From assembly GCF_045032955.1 (NCBI RefSeq), contig NZ_JBJFZU010000015.1, positions 1 to 64,000 of the forward strand: a DNA stretch of 64,000 nt. Reading direction: 5' to 3'. Shown piece after piece: positions 25,637-33,444 of the stretch; the stretch's first letter is position 1, and each line of letters starts with the position of its first letter. Below the pieces are notes generated by a model that worked only from the letters and a program-made list of their open reading frames with translations, searched no databases and was not told where the DNA came from. The DNA is from Ornithinicoccus sp045032955. GTDB lineage: Bacteria > Actinomycetota > Actinomycetes > Actinomycetales > Dermatophilaceae. The position numbers and the translations under genes were made by a program.

Positions 25637-26769
25637 GCCGTGGCCTCCTGGGAGGTGGTGGTGCCGTTGTCCATGACGACGACGCTGCGCAGCACGTCGC
25701 CGGTGTGCATCTTGTCGAAGGCCGACTCGACGTCGCCCAGCCCGATGGTCTCGGTGACGAAGGCGTCCAGGTCGAAGCGGCCCTGGCGGTAGAGGTCGAT
25801 GAGCATCGGGAAGTCGCGCGAGGGCAGGCAGTCGCCGTACCAGCTGGACTTCAGCGAGCCGCCGCGGCCGAAGACGTCCAGCAGCGGCAGGGTGACCTCC
25901 ATCTCCGGGGTGGGGACCCCGACGAGCACCACGGTGCCGGCCAGGTCACGGGCGTAGAACGCCTGCCGGTAGGTCTCCGGGCGGCCCACGGCCTCGACGA
26001 CCACGTCGGCGCCGTTGCCGCCGGTCAGCGACCGGATCTCCTCCACCGCGTCGACCTGGGAGCTGTTCACGGTATGCGTGGCGCCGAACTTCCTCGCGGT
26101 CTCCAGCTTGCGGTCGTCGACGTCCACCGCGATGACGGTGGTGGCGCCTGCCAGCGAGGCGCCGGCGATCGCGGCGTCACCGACCCCGCCGCAGCCGATC
26201 ACGGCCACCGAGTCGCCGCGGGTGACCTGGCCGGTGTTGACGGCGGCGCCGAAGCCGGCCATCACGCCGCAGCCGAGCAGGCCGGCCGCGGTGGCCGGGG
26301 CCTCCCGGTCGACCTTGGTGCACTGGCCGGCGTGCACCAGCGTCTTCTCGGCGAAGGCACCGATGCCCAGCGCCGGGGAGAGCTCGGTGCCGGCCATCTC
26401 GTCGCCCTCGGCCAGCGTCATCTTCTGCGCGGCGTTGTGGGTGTCGAAGCAGTACCACGGGGTGCCCTTCGCGCAGGCGCGGCACTGGCCGCAGACCGCC
26501 CGCCAGTTGAGGATCACGTAGTCGCCGGGCGCCACCTCGGTGACCCCCTCGCCGACGGCCTCCACGGTGCCCGCGGACTCGTGGCCCAGCAGGAACGGGA
26601 ACTCGTCGTTGATGCCGCCCTGGCGGTAGTGCAGGTCGGTGTGGCACACGCCGCACGCCTCCACCTTCACCACGGCCTCCCCGGGGCCGGGGTCCGGGAC
26701 GACGATGTCGACGACCTCGACGTCGGCTCCCTTGCTGCGGGCGATGACGCCCTTGACGGTCTGCGGCAT
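25633..26769 (-). CDS. S-(hydroxymethyl)mycothiol dehydrogenase
   Basis: The 378-residue zinc-dependent alcohol dehydrogenase starts at ATG 26769 behind GGGAGG. Catalytic zinc ligands are in ACGVCHTDLH and GHESAG; the structural zinc site is CGQCRACAKGTPWYC; the Rossmann fold is GCGGVGDAAIAGA. NWRAVCGQC and WYGDCLPSRDFPM are typical of the mycothiol-dependent formaldehyde dehydrogenases (AdhE2/MscR). It oxidises the formaldehyde-mycothiol adduct with NAD+. The window also encodes MshA and MshD for mycothiol synthesis. Confidence 0.92.
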   Translation of the reverse strand: MPQTVKGVIARSKGADVEVVDIVVPDPGPGEAVVKVEACGVCHTDLHYRQGGINDEFPFLLGHESAGTVEAVGEGVTEVAPGDYVILNWRAVCGQCRACAKGTPWYCFDTHNAAQKMTLAEGDEMAGTELSPALGIGAFAEKTLVHAGQCTKVDREAPATAAGLLGCGVMAGFGAAVNTGQVTRGDSVAVIGCGGVGDAAIAGASLAGATTVIAVDVDDRKLETARKFGATHTVNSSQVDAVEEIRSLTGGNGADVVVEAVGRPETYRQAFYARDLAGTVVLVGVPTPEMEVTLPLLDVFGRGGSLKSSWYGDCLPSRDFPMLIDLYRQGRFDLDAFVTETIGLGDVESAFDKMHTGDVLRSVVVMDNGTTTSQEATA

Positions 26770-26907
26770 GTGGACCTCCCGGTCGTTGACTGTCCTGCGG
26801 TGGCTGTCGCTGCCTCCGCCACTGCCCCCACGGTATGCCGTCCCGCGCCCTCGCGCCCACCACACCTGCGCATCCACCACCGCCCTCCTACCGTGCCCAC
26901 CCATGCA

Positions 26908-26971
26908 TGTGCGGAAACGGTGTGACACATCCGTCGTAGGGGCGACGGATGTGACACACCGTTCCTGCACA
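26908..26971. repeat. 64-nt palindromic repeat, copy A
   Basis: Two 29-nt arms (26908-26936 and 26943-26971) match at 26 of 29 positions around a 6-nt centre (TAGGGG). The arms begin TGTGC and contain GGTGTGACACATCCGTCG on the left. A near-identical copy in the same orientation lies at 28026-28089, so the gene between is bracketed. This copy ends 60 nt before that gene's start. It is also 139 nt upstream of the divergent dehydrogenase gene. Confidence 0.9.
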
Positions 26972-27031
26972 GGTATGCCCTCTGTCCACAGGGGCCTCCA
27001 CCCGCGCCCGGATCGCGGGAGGCTGAACCCC

Positions 27032-28021
27032 ATGCCGCCGGACCAGCCTGCCTTCCCGAAGATCCCCGGCCAGCACGGGCTGGCCACCTACCGCCAGCTC
27101 CGGGAGGCCGGTTGGACCGAGGCGCAGATCCGGCACCGGCGGGCCACGTCGTGGCAGACGCCCTACCCCGGGGTCGTGGTGCCTCATCGCGGCCCCGTCG
27201 CCGGGCCCGAGCTGCTCACCGCGCTCGCCCTGTGGGCCGGTCCTGCCGCGGTCCTGACCGGGCTGACCGCCCTCAGCCTGCACGCCGTGAAGGCCCCACC
27301 CCCGGCCGTGGCCACCTTCCTGGTCCCGCAGACCGCCCGGGCCCGGGAGCACGGGTTGGCCCGGTCGGTCCGGACCTGCCGCCAGCCGCGGGTCGCGCTC
27401 CGCGACGGTCTGCTGGCGGTCGCCCCGGCCGCGCGGGCGCTCGTCGATGCCGTGTGCCTCGAGGCGACCTGCCTCGAGCGGCTCCGGCCTTCCGACCTGG
27501 AGGCGCTGACCATCACGATCCTGCAGCGGGGCCTGGCCACGGTCGAGGAGCTGGACGCAGAGCTGTGGCAGCGCCCGCAGGCGGCGGTGACGAGCCTCCG
27601 CTCGGGGCTGGAGTCCTTCACCCAGGGTGCCTGGTCCCGTCCCGAGGCGGTGCTGCGCCGGCTCTGGGACGCCCACCCATCGCTCCCGGAGCTGCTGACC
27701 AACCGCACCCTGGTGCATACCCCCACCGGGCGCTTCCTGGGGTGCCCCGACGGCTACCTGCCGACGCTCGGTGTCGCGATCCAGGTGCACTCCCGGCAGT
27801 ACCACCAGGGGATCGACGACCAGGGTGGCGACCGGTGGGCCGCCACCGTGGAGAAGGACTCGGCGATGGTGGGCGCGGGTCTGCGGGTCCTCGGGGTCAC
27901 CCCCTGGACCCTGCACGCCCAGCCGCGCCGCTTCCTGGCCAGGGTCGAGCAGCTGGTCGAGCTGGGGCCACCCGCGCCGATGCCGCTGGTGCGGCATACC
28001 GAACCCGCTGCCCGCCGGTGA
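27032..28021 (+). CDS. AbiEi-like N-terminal domain fused to a degenerate DUF559-like nuclease fold
   Basis: From ATG 27032 (GGGAGG upstream) the protein has 329 residues. The first 80 (GLATYRQLREAGWTEAQIRHR then YPGVVVPHRG and LTGLTALSLHAVK) look like the winged-helix domain of AbiEi-type antitoxin proteins. The C-terminal part from about 230 resembles DUF559/Vsr-like endonucleases (LGCPDGYLPTLGVAIQVHSRQYHQG, then LRVLGVTPWTL). The expected E-x-D pair reads IQVHS, so the metal site is probably lost. No toxin gene is adjacent. It is framed by two 64-nt palindromes and interrupts an otherwise conserved cluster. Function unknown. Confidence 0.7.
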   Translation: MPPDQPAFPKIPGQHGLATYRQLREAGWTEAQIRHRRATSWQTPYPGVVVPHRGPVAGPELLTALALWAGPAAVLTGLTALSLHAVKAPPPAVATFLVPQTARAREHGLARSVRTCRQPRVALRDGLLAVAPAARALVDAVCLEATCLERLRPSDLEALTITILQRGLATVEELDAELWQRPQAAVTSLRSGLESFTQGAWSRPEAVLRRLWDAHPSLPELLTNRTLVHTPTGRFLGCPDGYLPTLGVAIQVHSRQYHQGIDDQGGDRWAATVEKDSAMVGAGLRVLGVTPWTLHAQPRRFLARVEQLVELGPPAPMPLVRHTEPAARR

Positions 28022-28025
28022 CCCT

Positions 28026-28089
28026 TGTGCGGAATCGGTGTGACACATCCGTCGTGCGGGCGACAGATGTGTCACACCGTTCTTGCACA
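28026..28089. repeat. 64-nt palindromic repeat, copy B
   Basis: Arms 28026-28054 and 28061-28089 match at 25 of 29 positions around TGCGGG. Across its length it agrees with copy A at roughly nine of ten positions. It begins 4 nt after the stop of the AbiEi/DUF559-like gene and ends 29 nt before the ispDF stop, so it could also act as a bidirectional terminator. Confidence 0.9.
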
Positions 28090-28118
28090 GGCATGACTAC
28101 ACGCCTCGAGTCGGTCCG

Positions 28119-29327
28119 CTAGGCCGGCACCACCAGGGCGGTGGCGATGCAGGCCACGCCCTCCCCGCGGCCGGTGAGCCCGAGCCCGTCGGTCGTGGTC
28201 GCGCTCACCGACACCGCCGCGCCGCCCAGCGCCGCCGACATCGCGGCCGCCGCCTCGTCTCGCCGGGGGCCGACCTTGGGCCGGTTGCCGACCACCTGGA
28301 CGGCGAGGTTGCCGACGGCCCAGCCTGCCGCCGCCAGCAGCTCGGTGACATGGGCCAGCATCTGCGCGCCGTGGATCCCGGCCATCTCCGGGCGGCCGGT
28401 GCCGAACACCGAGCCCAGGTCCCCGAGCCCGGCCGCCGAGAGCAGGGCGTCGCAGGCTGCGTGCGCCGCGACGTCGCCGTCGGAGTGCCCCTCGATCCCG
28501 CGCTCCCCTGGCCACTCGAGGCAGGCGAGCCACAGGCTGCGCTCGTCCTCGGCATACCCGTGCACGTCGATGCCGACGCCGGTGCGTGGCCAGCGCGGCG
28601 ACGCCGGTGCGCCCTCGGCCACCCAGCGGGCGGCCACCTCGAGATCCTGCTGGGTGGTGACCTTCATCGCCCTGACCTCCCCGGGCACCACGCTCACCTG
28701 CCCCCCGGCGGCCTCCACCATCCCCGCGTCGTCGGTATGCCGGTTCTCCCCCAACGCCTGCGCGTGCGCCTCGACGAGCGTCTGCCGGCGGAAGCCCTGC
28801 GGGGTCTGCACGGCGCGCAGCGTCGAACGGTCGGGGGTGGAGGCGACCCGCTCGACCTCCCCGCCGGTGACGACCTGCTTGACGGTGTCGGTCACCGGCA
28901 GCGCAGGCACCACCGCGTCGTGCCCGCCGCGCACCGCGGCGACCACCCGGTCGAAGACGGAGGTGGGGGCGAACGCGCGGGCGGCGTCGTGCACCAGCAC
29001 CACGTCCACCTCGCCCGGGAGCGCGGACAGCCCGGCTGCGACCGAGTCGGCACGTTCGACGCCACCGGGCACGACCTGGAGGGTCACCCCCCGGCCCGGC
29101 GCGGTGGCGTGCTCCTCGAGGGCATCAGAAATGGCCTGCACCCCGTCGTCGGGCGGGGCGACGACGACGACATGGGTGAGCCCGTCGGTGCCGCCAGCCT
29201 GCTCGAGAGCATGCACCACCAGCGGTCGCGCGGACGCACCGTCACCGACCCTGACGAGGGCCTTGGGCATCCCCGCACCGAGGCGGGTGCCCCGGCCGGC
29301 AGCGACCAGGACGAGCCCGACGCTCAG
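28119..29327 (-). CDS. ispDF: Bifunctional IspD/IspF isoprenoid enzyme, probable CTG start
   Basis: The N-terminal domain is the IspD cytidylyltransferase (VHDAARAF, DTVKQV, TPQGFR) and the C-terminal domain, from about residue 248, is IspF (GIDVHGY, GHSDGDVAAHA, TTTDGLGLTGRGEG), catalysing two steps of the MEP pathway. The first ATG in frame (29270) would start at MPKAL and drop the CTP-binding loop. The 19 codons before it read SVGLVLVAAGRGTRLGAG after an initial CTG at 29325-29327. No ATG, GTG or TTG exists between an upstream in-frame TGA and this loop. The CTG overlaps the carD stop as CTGA. I therefore place the start at 29327, giving 402 residues. Confidence 0.88.
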   Translation of the reverse strand: MSVGLVLVAAGRGTRLGAGMPKALVRVGDGASARPLVVHALEQAGGTDGLTHVVVVAPPDDGVQAISDALEEHATAPGRGVTLQVVPGGVERADSVAAGLSALPGEVDVVLVHDAARAFAPTSVFDRVVAAVRGGHDAVVPALPVTDTVKQVVTGGEVERVASTPDRSTLRAVQTPQGFRRQTLVEAHAQALGENRHTDDAGMVEAAGGQVSVVPGEVRAMKVTTQQDLEVAARWVAEGAPASPRWPRTGVGIDVHGYAEDERSLWLACLEWPGERGIEGHSDGDVAAHAACDALLSAAGLGDLGSVFGTGRPEMAGIHGAQMLAHVTELLAAAGWAVGNLAVQVVGNRPKVGPRRDEAAAAMSAALGGAAVSVSATTTDGLGLTGRGEGVACIATALVVPA

Positions 29328-29806
29328 GAGGCGAGGACCTCGTCGAGCGTGGCCTCGGCCGTGTCCTCGTTGGTCTTCTCGGCGAGCGCGAGCTCACTGA
29401 CCAGGATCTGACGGGCCTTGGACAGCAGGCGCTTCTCACCGGTGGACAGGCCACGGTCCTTGTCCCGACGCCACAGGTCGCGGACGACCTCGGCCACCTT
29501 GATCACGTCACCGGAGGCGAGCTTCTCGAGGTTGGCCTTGTAGCGGCGCGACCAGTTGGTCGGCTCCTCGGTGTGCTCGGCCCGCAGCACGGCGAAGACC
29601 TTGTCCAGGCCCTCCTTGCCGACGACGTCGCGGACACCGACCAGATCGCAGTTGTCGGCGGGAACTTCGATGGTCAGATCGCCCTGGGCGACCTTGAGCT
29701 TGAGGTAGAGCTTCTCCTCGCCCTTGATGGTCCGCGTCTTCATCTCCTCGATGAGTGCGGCACCGTGGTGGGGGTAGACAACTGTCTCTCCGACCTTGAA
29801 CGACAT
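29324..29806 (-). CDS. carD: CarD-family RNA polymerase-binding regulator
   Basis: The 160-residue protein starts at ATG 29806, behind AAAGGGG. The N-terminal RNAP-interacting Tudor-like domain (FKVGETVVYPHHGAALIEE) binds the RNA polymerase beta subunit. The helical C-terminal domain (NWSRRYKANLEKLASGD, WRRDKDRGLSTGEKRLL) carries the conserved Trp used to stabilise the open complex at rRNA and other promoters. It is followed directly by ispDF, the usual actinobacterial order. Confidence 0.95.
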   Translation of the reverse strand: MSFKVGETVVYPHHGAALIEEMKTRTIKGEEKLYLKLKVAQGDLTIEVPADNCDLVGVRDVVGKEGLDKVFAVLRAEHTEEPTNWSRRYKANLEKLASGDVIKVAEVVRDLWRRDKDRGLSTGEKRLLSKARQILVSELALAEKTNEDTAEATLDEVLAS

Positions 29807-29834
29807 CGTGATATTGCCCCTTTCGCGGACCCTC

Positions 29835-29864
29835 AGAATACCACGCGTGGCGCAGGTCACGTAA
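29835..29864 (-). promoter_or_regulatory. Likely carD promoter
   Basis: On the minus strand TTACGT (29859-29864) and TATTCT (29835-29840) are separated by 18 nt. Transcription would begin about 20 nt before the carD start, leaving room for the AAAGGGG site. Confidence 0.45.
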
Positions 29865-30023
29865 TCACTGAGACGGCATAACTGCTGGTCAGGGGGTTGA
29901 CATCACCCATCCCATGTGCTGGGAGGAGCCTGTGAGGACCCGCCCGCGGGCCGCTGGCGGACGCCCCGGAGAGGCGTTCCTGCAGGTGAGCGGTACCGGC
30001 GCCCCGCCCCCGCGGGCGCGCGA

Positions 30024-30035
30024 TAGGCTGGCCCG
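30024..30035 (+). promoter_or_regulatory. Leaderless -10 element
   Basis: TAGGCT (30024-30029) followed by 6 nt and the GTG at 30036. Confidence 0.55.
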
Positions 30036-30575
30036 GTGACGACCGCACCGACCTCCCGCACCCGTCGCCGCGCTGCCCTGGCCGCCGCGGCCCTCAGCGC
30101 CCTCGCCCTCTCCGGCTGCCAGCTGAACTCCCCCGCCACCACGACGTTCCAGTACGCCCCCGCGGACGGCGTCCAGGTGGACGGCACCGGCTTCGACGTG
30201 CGCGACCTGCTCGTGGTCAGCCACGGCGACGGCGCCCCCGCGGTGATCTCCGGGTCGGTCATCAACCAGACCGGTGAGGAGCTGGCGGTCAGCGTCACCG
30301 CTGCCGGGACCAGCCTCACCCCCGAGATCACCGTCTCCGGCAACTCCGCGGTCCGGCTGGACGGCACCGCCCCCGACGGCACCCCCGGCGAGCCGCTGGC
30401 GCTGCCGACGCTGGACAGCCCCGCCGGGCAGAGCATCGAGATCCGGCTCAGCGCTGCTGGTGAGACGTTGACCGCGAACGCCCCGGTGCTCCTGCCGCAG
30501 GGCCCCTACGAGCGGTTCGCGGACGACGCGGGCGGCACGGTGGAGCCGCACTCCATGGAGGACGGCGACCACTAG
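30036..30575 (+). CDS. Putative lipoprotein of unknown function
   Basis: The 179-residue protein starts at GTG 30036. An Arg-rich N-terminus and LAAAALSALALSGC form a lipoprotein signal with Cys about 28 as the modified residue. The mature part is predicted beta-rich (VRDLLVVSHGDGAPAVISGSV, LTPEITVSGNSAVRL), resembling an immunoglobulin-like or copper-chaperone-like sandwich. No metal-binding motif is clear. Proteins of this type lie between carD and phoU in several actinobacteria. Function unassigned. Confidence 0.75.
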   Translation: MTTAPTSRTRRRAALAAAALSALALSGCQLNSPATTTFQYAPADGVQVDGTGFDVRDLLVVSHGDGAPAVISGSVINQTGEELAVSVTAAGTSLTPEITVSGNSAVRLDGTAPDGTPGEPLALPTLDSPAGQSIEIRLSAAGETLTANAPVLLPQGPYERFADDAGGTVEPHSMEDGDH

Positions 30576-30599
30576 CCCCGCTGAGGCGTCCAGCCTCGC

Positions 30600-31301
30600 T
30601 CAGGCGTCGCCGCGGGGGACGCTTCCGGGGTAGCGACCGTCGTCACCGGGCAGCGTCTCGTCGTGCCAGACGCCGGTGACCAGGTAGACGACGCGCAGCG
30701 CGACCGAGACCGCGTGGTCGGCATACCGCTCGTAGTAGCGCGACAGCAGGGTGGCGTCCACGGTGACCTGCGCCGGCCAGGTCTGCCCGGGCTCGAGGAG
30801 CGTCTGGAAGACCTCACGGTGCAGCCGGTCCATGGTGTCGTCGGCCTTCATCAGCTCGGTGGCGCCGCCGGCGTCCTTGCTGCCGATGATCTCCCCGGCC
30901 CGCAGCACCATCGCCTCGGCGGTGGTGGCCATCTCGGCGAACAGCGGCCGCAGCGCCTCCGGCAGGGCGTGCGCGGGGTAGCGCAGCCGGGTCAGCTTGG
31001 CCACGTGCCGGGCCAGGTCGCCGGTGCGCTCCAGGTCCGAGCTCATCCGCAGGGCCGTCACCATCTGGCGCAGGTCGGTCGCGACCGGCTGCTGGCGGGC
31101 CAGCACGTCGATCGCCCGGTTGTCCAGGTCCCGGCGCAGGGCGTCGATCAGCTGGTCGTCCGAGATGACCTGCTGGGCCACGTTCAGGTCGGTCCCCATG
31201 AGCGAGGCGGTGGCCCGCTGGAGCGCGGTCGCCGACAGGCGGCTCATCTGCACCAGCTGCTCGCTGATGAGGTCGAGCTCCTCCTGGAATGCGCTGCGCA
31301 T
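30600..31301 (-). CDS. phoU: Phosphate signalling protein PhoU
   Basis: The 233-residue all-helical protein has two PhoU three-helix repeats with metal-binding acidic motifs (SDLERTGDLARHV and YYERYADHAVSVA). PhoU links the Pst phosphate importer to a sensor kinase and represses the Pho regulon when phosphate is plentiful. It is divergent from the senX3-regX3 pair, the expected partners, 185 nt away. Confidence 0.94.
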   Translation of the reverse strand: MRSAFQEELDLISEQLVQMSRLSATALQRATASLMGTDLNVAQQVISDDQLIDALRRDLDNRAIDVLARQQPVATDLRQMVTALRMSSDLERTGDLARHVAKLTRLRYPAHALPEALRPLFAEMATTAEAMVLRAGEIIGSKDAGGATELMKADDTMDRLHREVFQTLLEPGQTWPAQVTVDATLLSRYYERYADHAVSVALRVVYLVTGVWHDETLPGDDGRYPGSVPRGDA

Positions 31302-31474
31302 GGTGATGTGACCCTTTCGGCGTGGAGTGTGCGGTGCTGGCGCCCAGTAGACACCCGGCCCCAGCCTGGACGGTCTCAGGTCGACGTGAACGGCACGCTA
31401 CCTCGAGGTGAATTGTGCCCTGCCCGGGCCTGCGGGGCACCCCGGCGGTGCACGGACCGGTCTGCGGTCCAGCC

Positions 31475-31486
31475 TAGGCTGACCCT
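31475..31486 (+). promoter_or_regulatory. Leaderless -10 element for senX3
   Basis: TAGGCT (31475-31480), 6 nt, then GTG at 31487. The sequence TAGGCTGACC is shared with the promoter at 17205. Confidence 0.6.
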
Positions 31487-32761
31487 GTGACACCCCTGAA
31501 CGCGGGCATCCTCGGCCTCGTCGTCGGCCTCCTGGTCGCGGCCCTGGTCTGGTGGCTGCGCCGACCCGGCACGGACGGGCCCGACGCCGCCGACCTCGTC
31601 GACGACCCCTCCCGGCCCACGGTGGTCCCGGAGGGCGCCAAGGAGGTCCTCTCCGTGCTGCGCTCCGGCGCGATCATCGTCGACCGCTCGGCCCGGGTGC
31701 GGACCTCCACCGGGACGGCCCTGGCGCTGGGCCTGGTCCGCGGCGAGGACCTCGTCAACGTCCGGCTCCGGGAGCTGGCCGTCCGGGTGCTCGGGCAACG
31801 CCGCATCCACGAGGAGGAGCTCGAGGTCTCCCGTGGGCCGGTCGGCCCCGGACGGGTGCTGCTCGGGGTGCGGGTCGCACCCTTCGGCGACGACCTGGTG
31901 CTGATCCTGGTCGAGGACCGCACCCAGGCCCGCCGGGTCGAGGAGGTGCGCCGGGACTTCGTGATCAACGTCAGCCACGAGCTCAAGACACCGGTGGGCG
32001 GCCTGGCGCTGCTGGCCGAGGCGGTGCAGGGTGCGGCCGACGACCCCGCGGCGGTGGCCCGCTTCGCCGGGCGGATGAAGACCGAGACCGAGCGGCTCAC
32101 CCGGCTGGTCACCGAGATCGTCGACCTGTCCCGGCTGCAGACCAACGACGTGCTGGCCGACATGGTCATCATCGACGTCGCCGCCTGCGCCACCGAGGCG
32201 GTGGAGCAGACCCGCCTGGTCGCCGGGGGCCGGACGGTGGTCGCCGCCCGCGCCGGGGCGCCGGAGGACCTACGGATCTACGGCGACCAGGAGCTGATCA
32301 CCACCGCCGTGCGCAACCTGGTGACCAACGCCATCGCCTACTCCGAGGACGGCACCCGCATCGGCGTGGTGACCCGCCGCTCCGGCGACCTCGTCGAGGT
32401 CTCCGTCTCCGACCAGGGCCAGGGCATCTCGGTCCAGGAGCAGACCCGGATCTTCGAGCGCTTCTACCGGGTGGACCCGGCCCGCTCGCGGCGCACCGGC
32501 GGGACCGGCCTGGGCCTGTCGATCGTCAAGCACATCTGCGCCGGCCACGGCGGCGAGGTCTCCGTCTGGAGCGAGGAGGGGCAGGGCTCCACCTTCACCC
32601 TGCGGCTTCCCGCGGCGGCCGGTGACACCCGCGCGGTCGGCTCCCCCGCACCGTACCGGCCGGACCAGTACCCGCAGACGACCGAGCACCACGGCGGTGA
32701 CGCGCCGACCACGGCGTCGTCCGCCGCGACCGACCGACCCCGAGGAAAGGTGACCCGATGA
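31487..32761 (+). CDS. senX3: Phosphate-type sensor histidine kinase SenX3
   Basis: The 424-residue kinase starts at GTG 31487. One N-terminal transmembrane segment (AGILGLVVGLLVAALVWWL) anchors it and a PAS-like region follows. The H-box is NVSHELKTPVGG (His about 164), with the ATPase boxes NLVTNAIAYS, DQGQGISVQEQ and GTGLGLSIVKHI. The tail is disordered. Its stop overlaps the regX3 start (ATGA). The senX3-regX3-gpm-mshA neighbourhood is as in mycobacteria. Confidence 0.93.
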   Translation: MTPLNAGILGLVVGLLVAALVWWLRRPGTDGPDAADLVDDPSRPTVVPEGAKEVLSVLRSGAIIVDRSARVRTSTGTALALGLVRGEDLVNVRLRELAVRVLGQRRIHEEELEVSRGPVGPGRVLLGVRVAPFGDDLVLILVEDRTQARRVEEVRRDFVINVSHELKTPVGGLALLAEAVQGAADDPAAVARFAGRMKTETERLTRLVTEIVDLSRLQTNDVLADMVIIDVAACATEAVEQTRLVAGGRTVVAARAGAPEDLRIYGDQELITTAVRNLVTNAIAYSEDGTRIGVVTRRSGDLVEVSVSDQGQGISVQEQTRIFERFYRVDPARSRRTGGTGLGLSIVKHICAGHGGEVSVWSEEGQGSTFTLRLPAAAGDTRAVGSPAPYRPDQYPQTTEHHGGDAPTTASSAATDRPRGKVTR

Positions 32762-33441
32762 CCCGCATCCTGGTGGTGGAGGACGAGGAGTCCTTCTCCG
32801 ACCCGCTCTCCTACCTGCTCGAGAAGGAGGGGTACGAGGTCACCGTCACCGAGACGGGGACGGACGGCCTGGCGGAGTTCGACCGCAACGGCGCCGACCT
32901 GGTGCTGCTGGACCTGATGCTGCCCGGGCTCTCCGGCGTGGACGTCTGCCGGGCGCTGCGCCAGCGCTCCAGCGTCCCGGTGATCATGCTCACCGCCAAG
33001 GACTCCGAGGTGGACAAGGTGGTGGGCCTGGAGCTCGGCGCCGACGACTACGTGACCAAGCCCTACTCGGGCCGCGAGCTGCTGGCCCGGATCAAGGCGG
33101 TGCTGCGCCGGCTCAGCGAGCCCGAGGAGCTGCTCCCGGCCACCATCGAGTCGGGACCGGTGCGGATGGACGTGGAACGGCATACCGTCCGGGTCGACGG
33201 GGAGACCGTCTCGCTGCCGCTCAAGGAGTTCGAGCTGCTGGAGATGCTGCTGCGCAACGCGGGCCGGGTGCTCACCCGCGGCCAGCTCATCGACCGGGTC
33301 TGGGGCAGCGACTACGTCGGCGACACCAAGACGCTGGACGTGCACGTCAAGCGGCTCCGGGCCAAGGTCGAGCCGGACCCCTCCAACCCGCGGCACATCG
33401 TGACCGTGCGCGGGCTGGGCTACAAGTTCGAGGCCGGCTGA
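32758..33441 (+). CDS. regX3: Response regulator RegX3 (OmpR/PhoB family)
   Basis: The 227-residue protein has a receiver domain (VVEDEESFSD, phospho-acceptor Asp52 in LVLLDLML, MLTAKDS) and a winged-helix DNA-binding domain (LPLKEFELLEMLLRNAGRVLT, YVGDTKTLDVHVKRLR). It activates phosphate-starvation genes when phosphorylated by SenX3. It ends 3 nt before the convergent gpm gene. One codon pair uses the rare His CAT inside a copy of the dispersed octamer (33181). Confidence 0.95.
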   Translation: MTRILVVEDEESFSDPLSYLLEKEGYEVTVTETGTDGLAEFDRNGADLVLLDLMLPGLSGVDVCRALRQRSSVPVIMLTAKDSEVDKVVGLELGADDYVTKPYSGRELLARIKAVLRRLSEPEELLPATIESGPVRMDVERHTVRVDGETVSLPLKEFELLEMLLRNAGRVLTRGQLIDRVWGSDYVGDTKTLDVHVKRLRAKVEPDPSNPRHIVTVRGLGYKFEAG

Positions 33442-33444
33442 GCC

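Noticed and set aside
27032..28021. A complete type IV toxin-antitoxin pair
   Set aside because: Only an AbiEi-like domain is present; no AbiEii-type nucleotidyltransferase gene lies next to it.
29242..29454. Small minus-strand frame across the carD-ispDF junction
   Set aside because: Arg/Pro-rich shadow of the two real genes in another frame.
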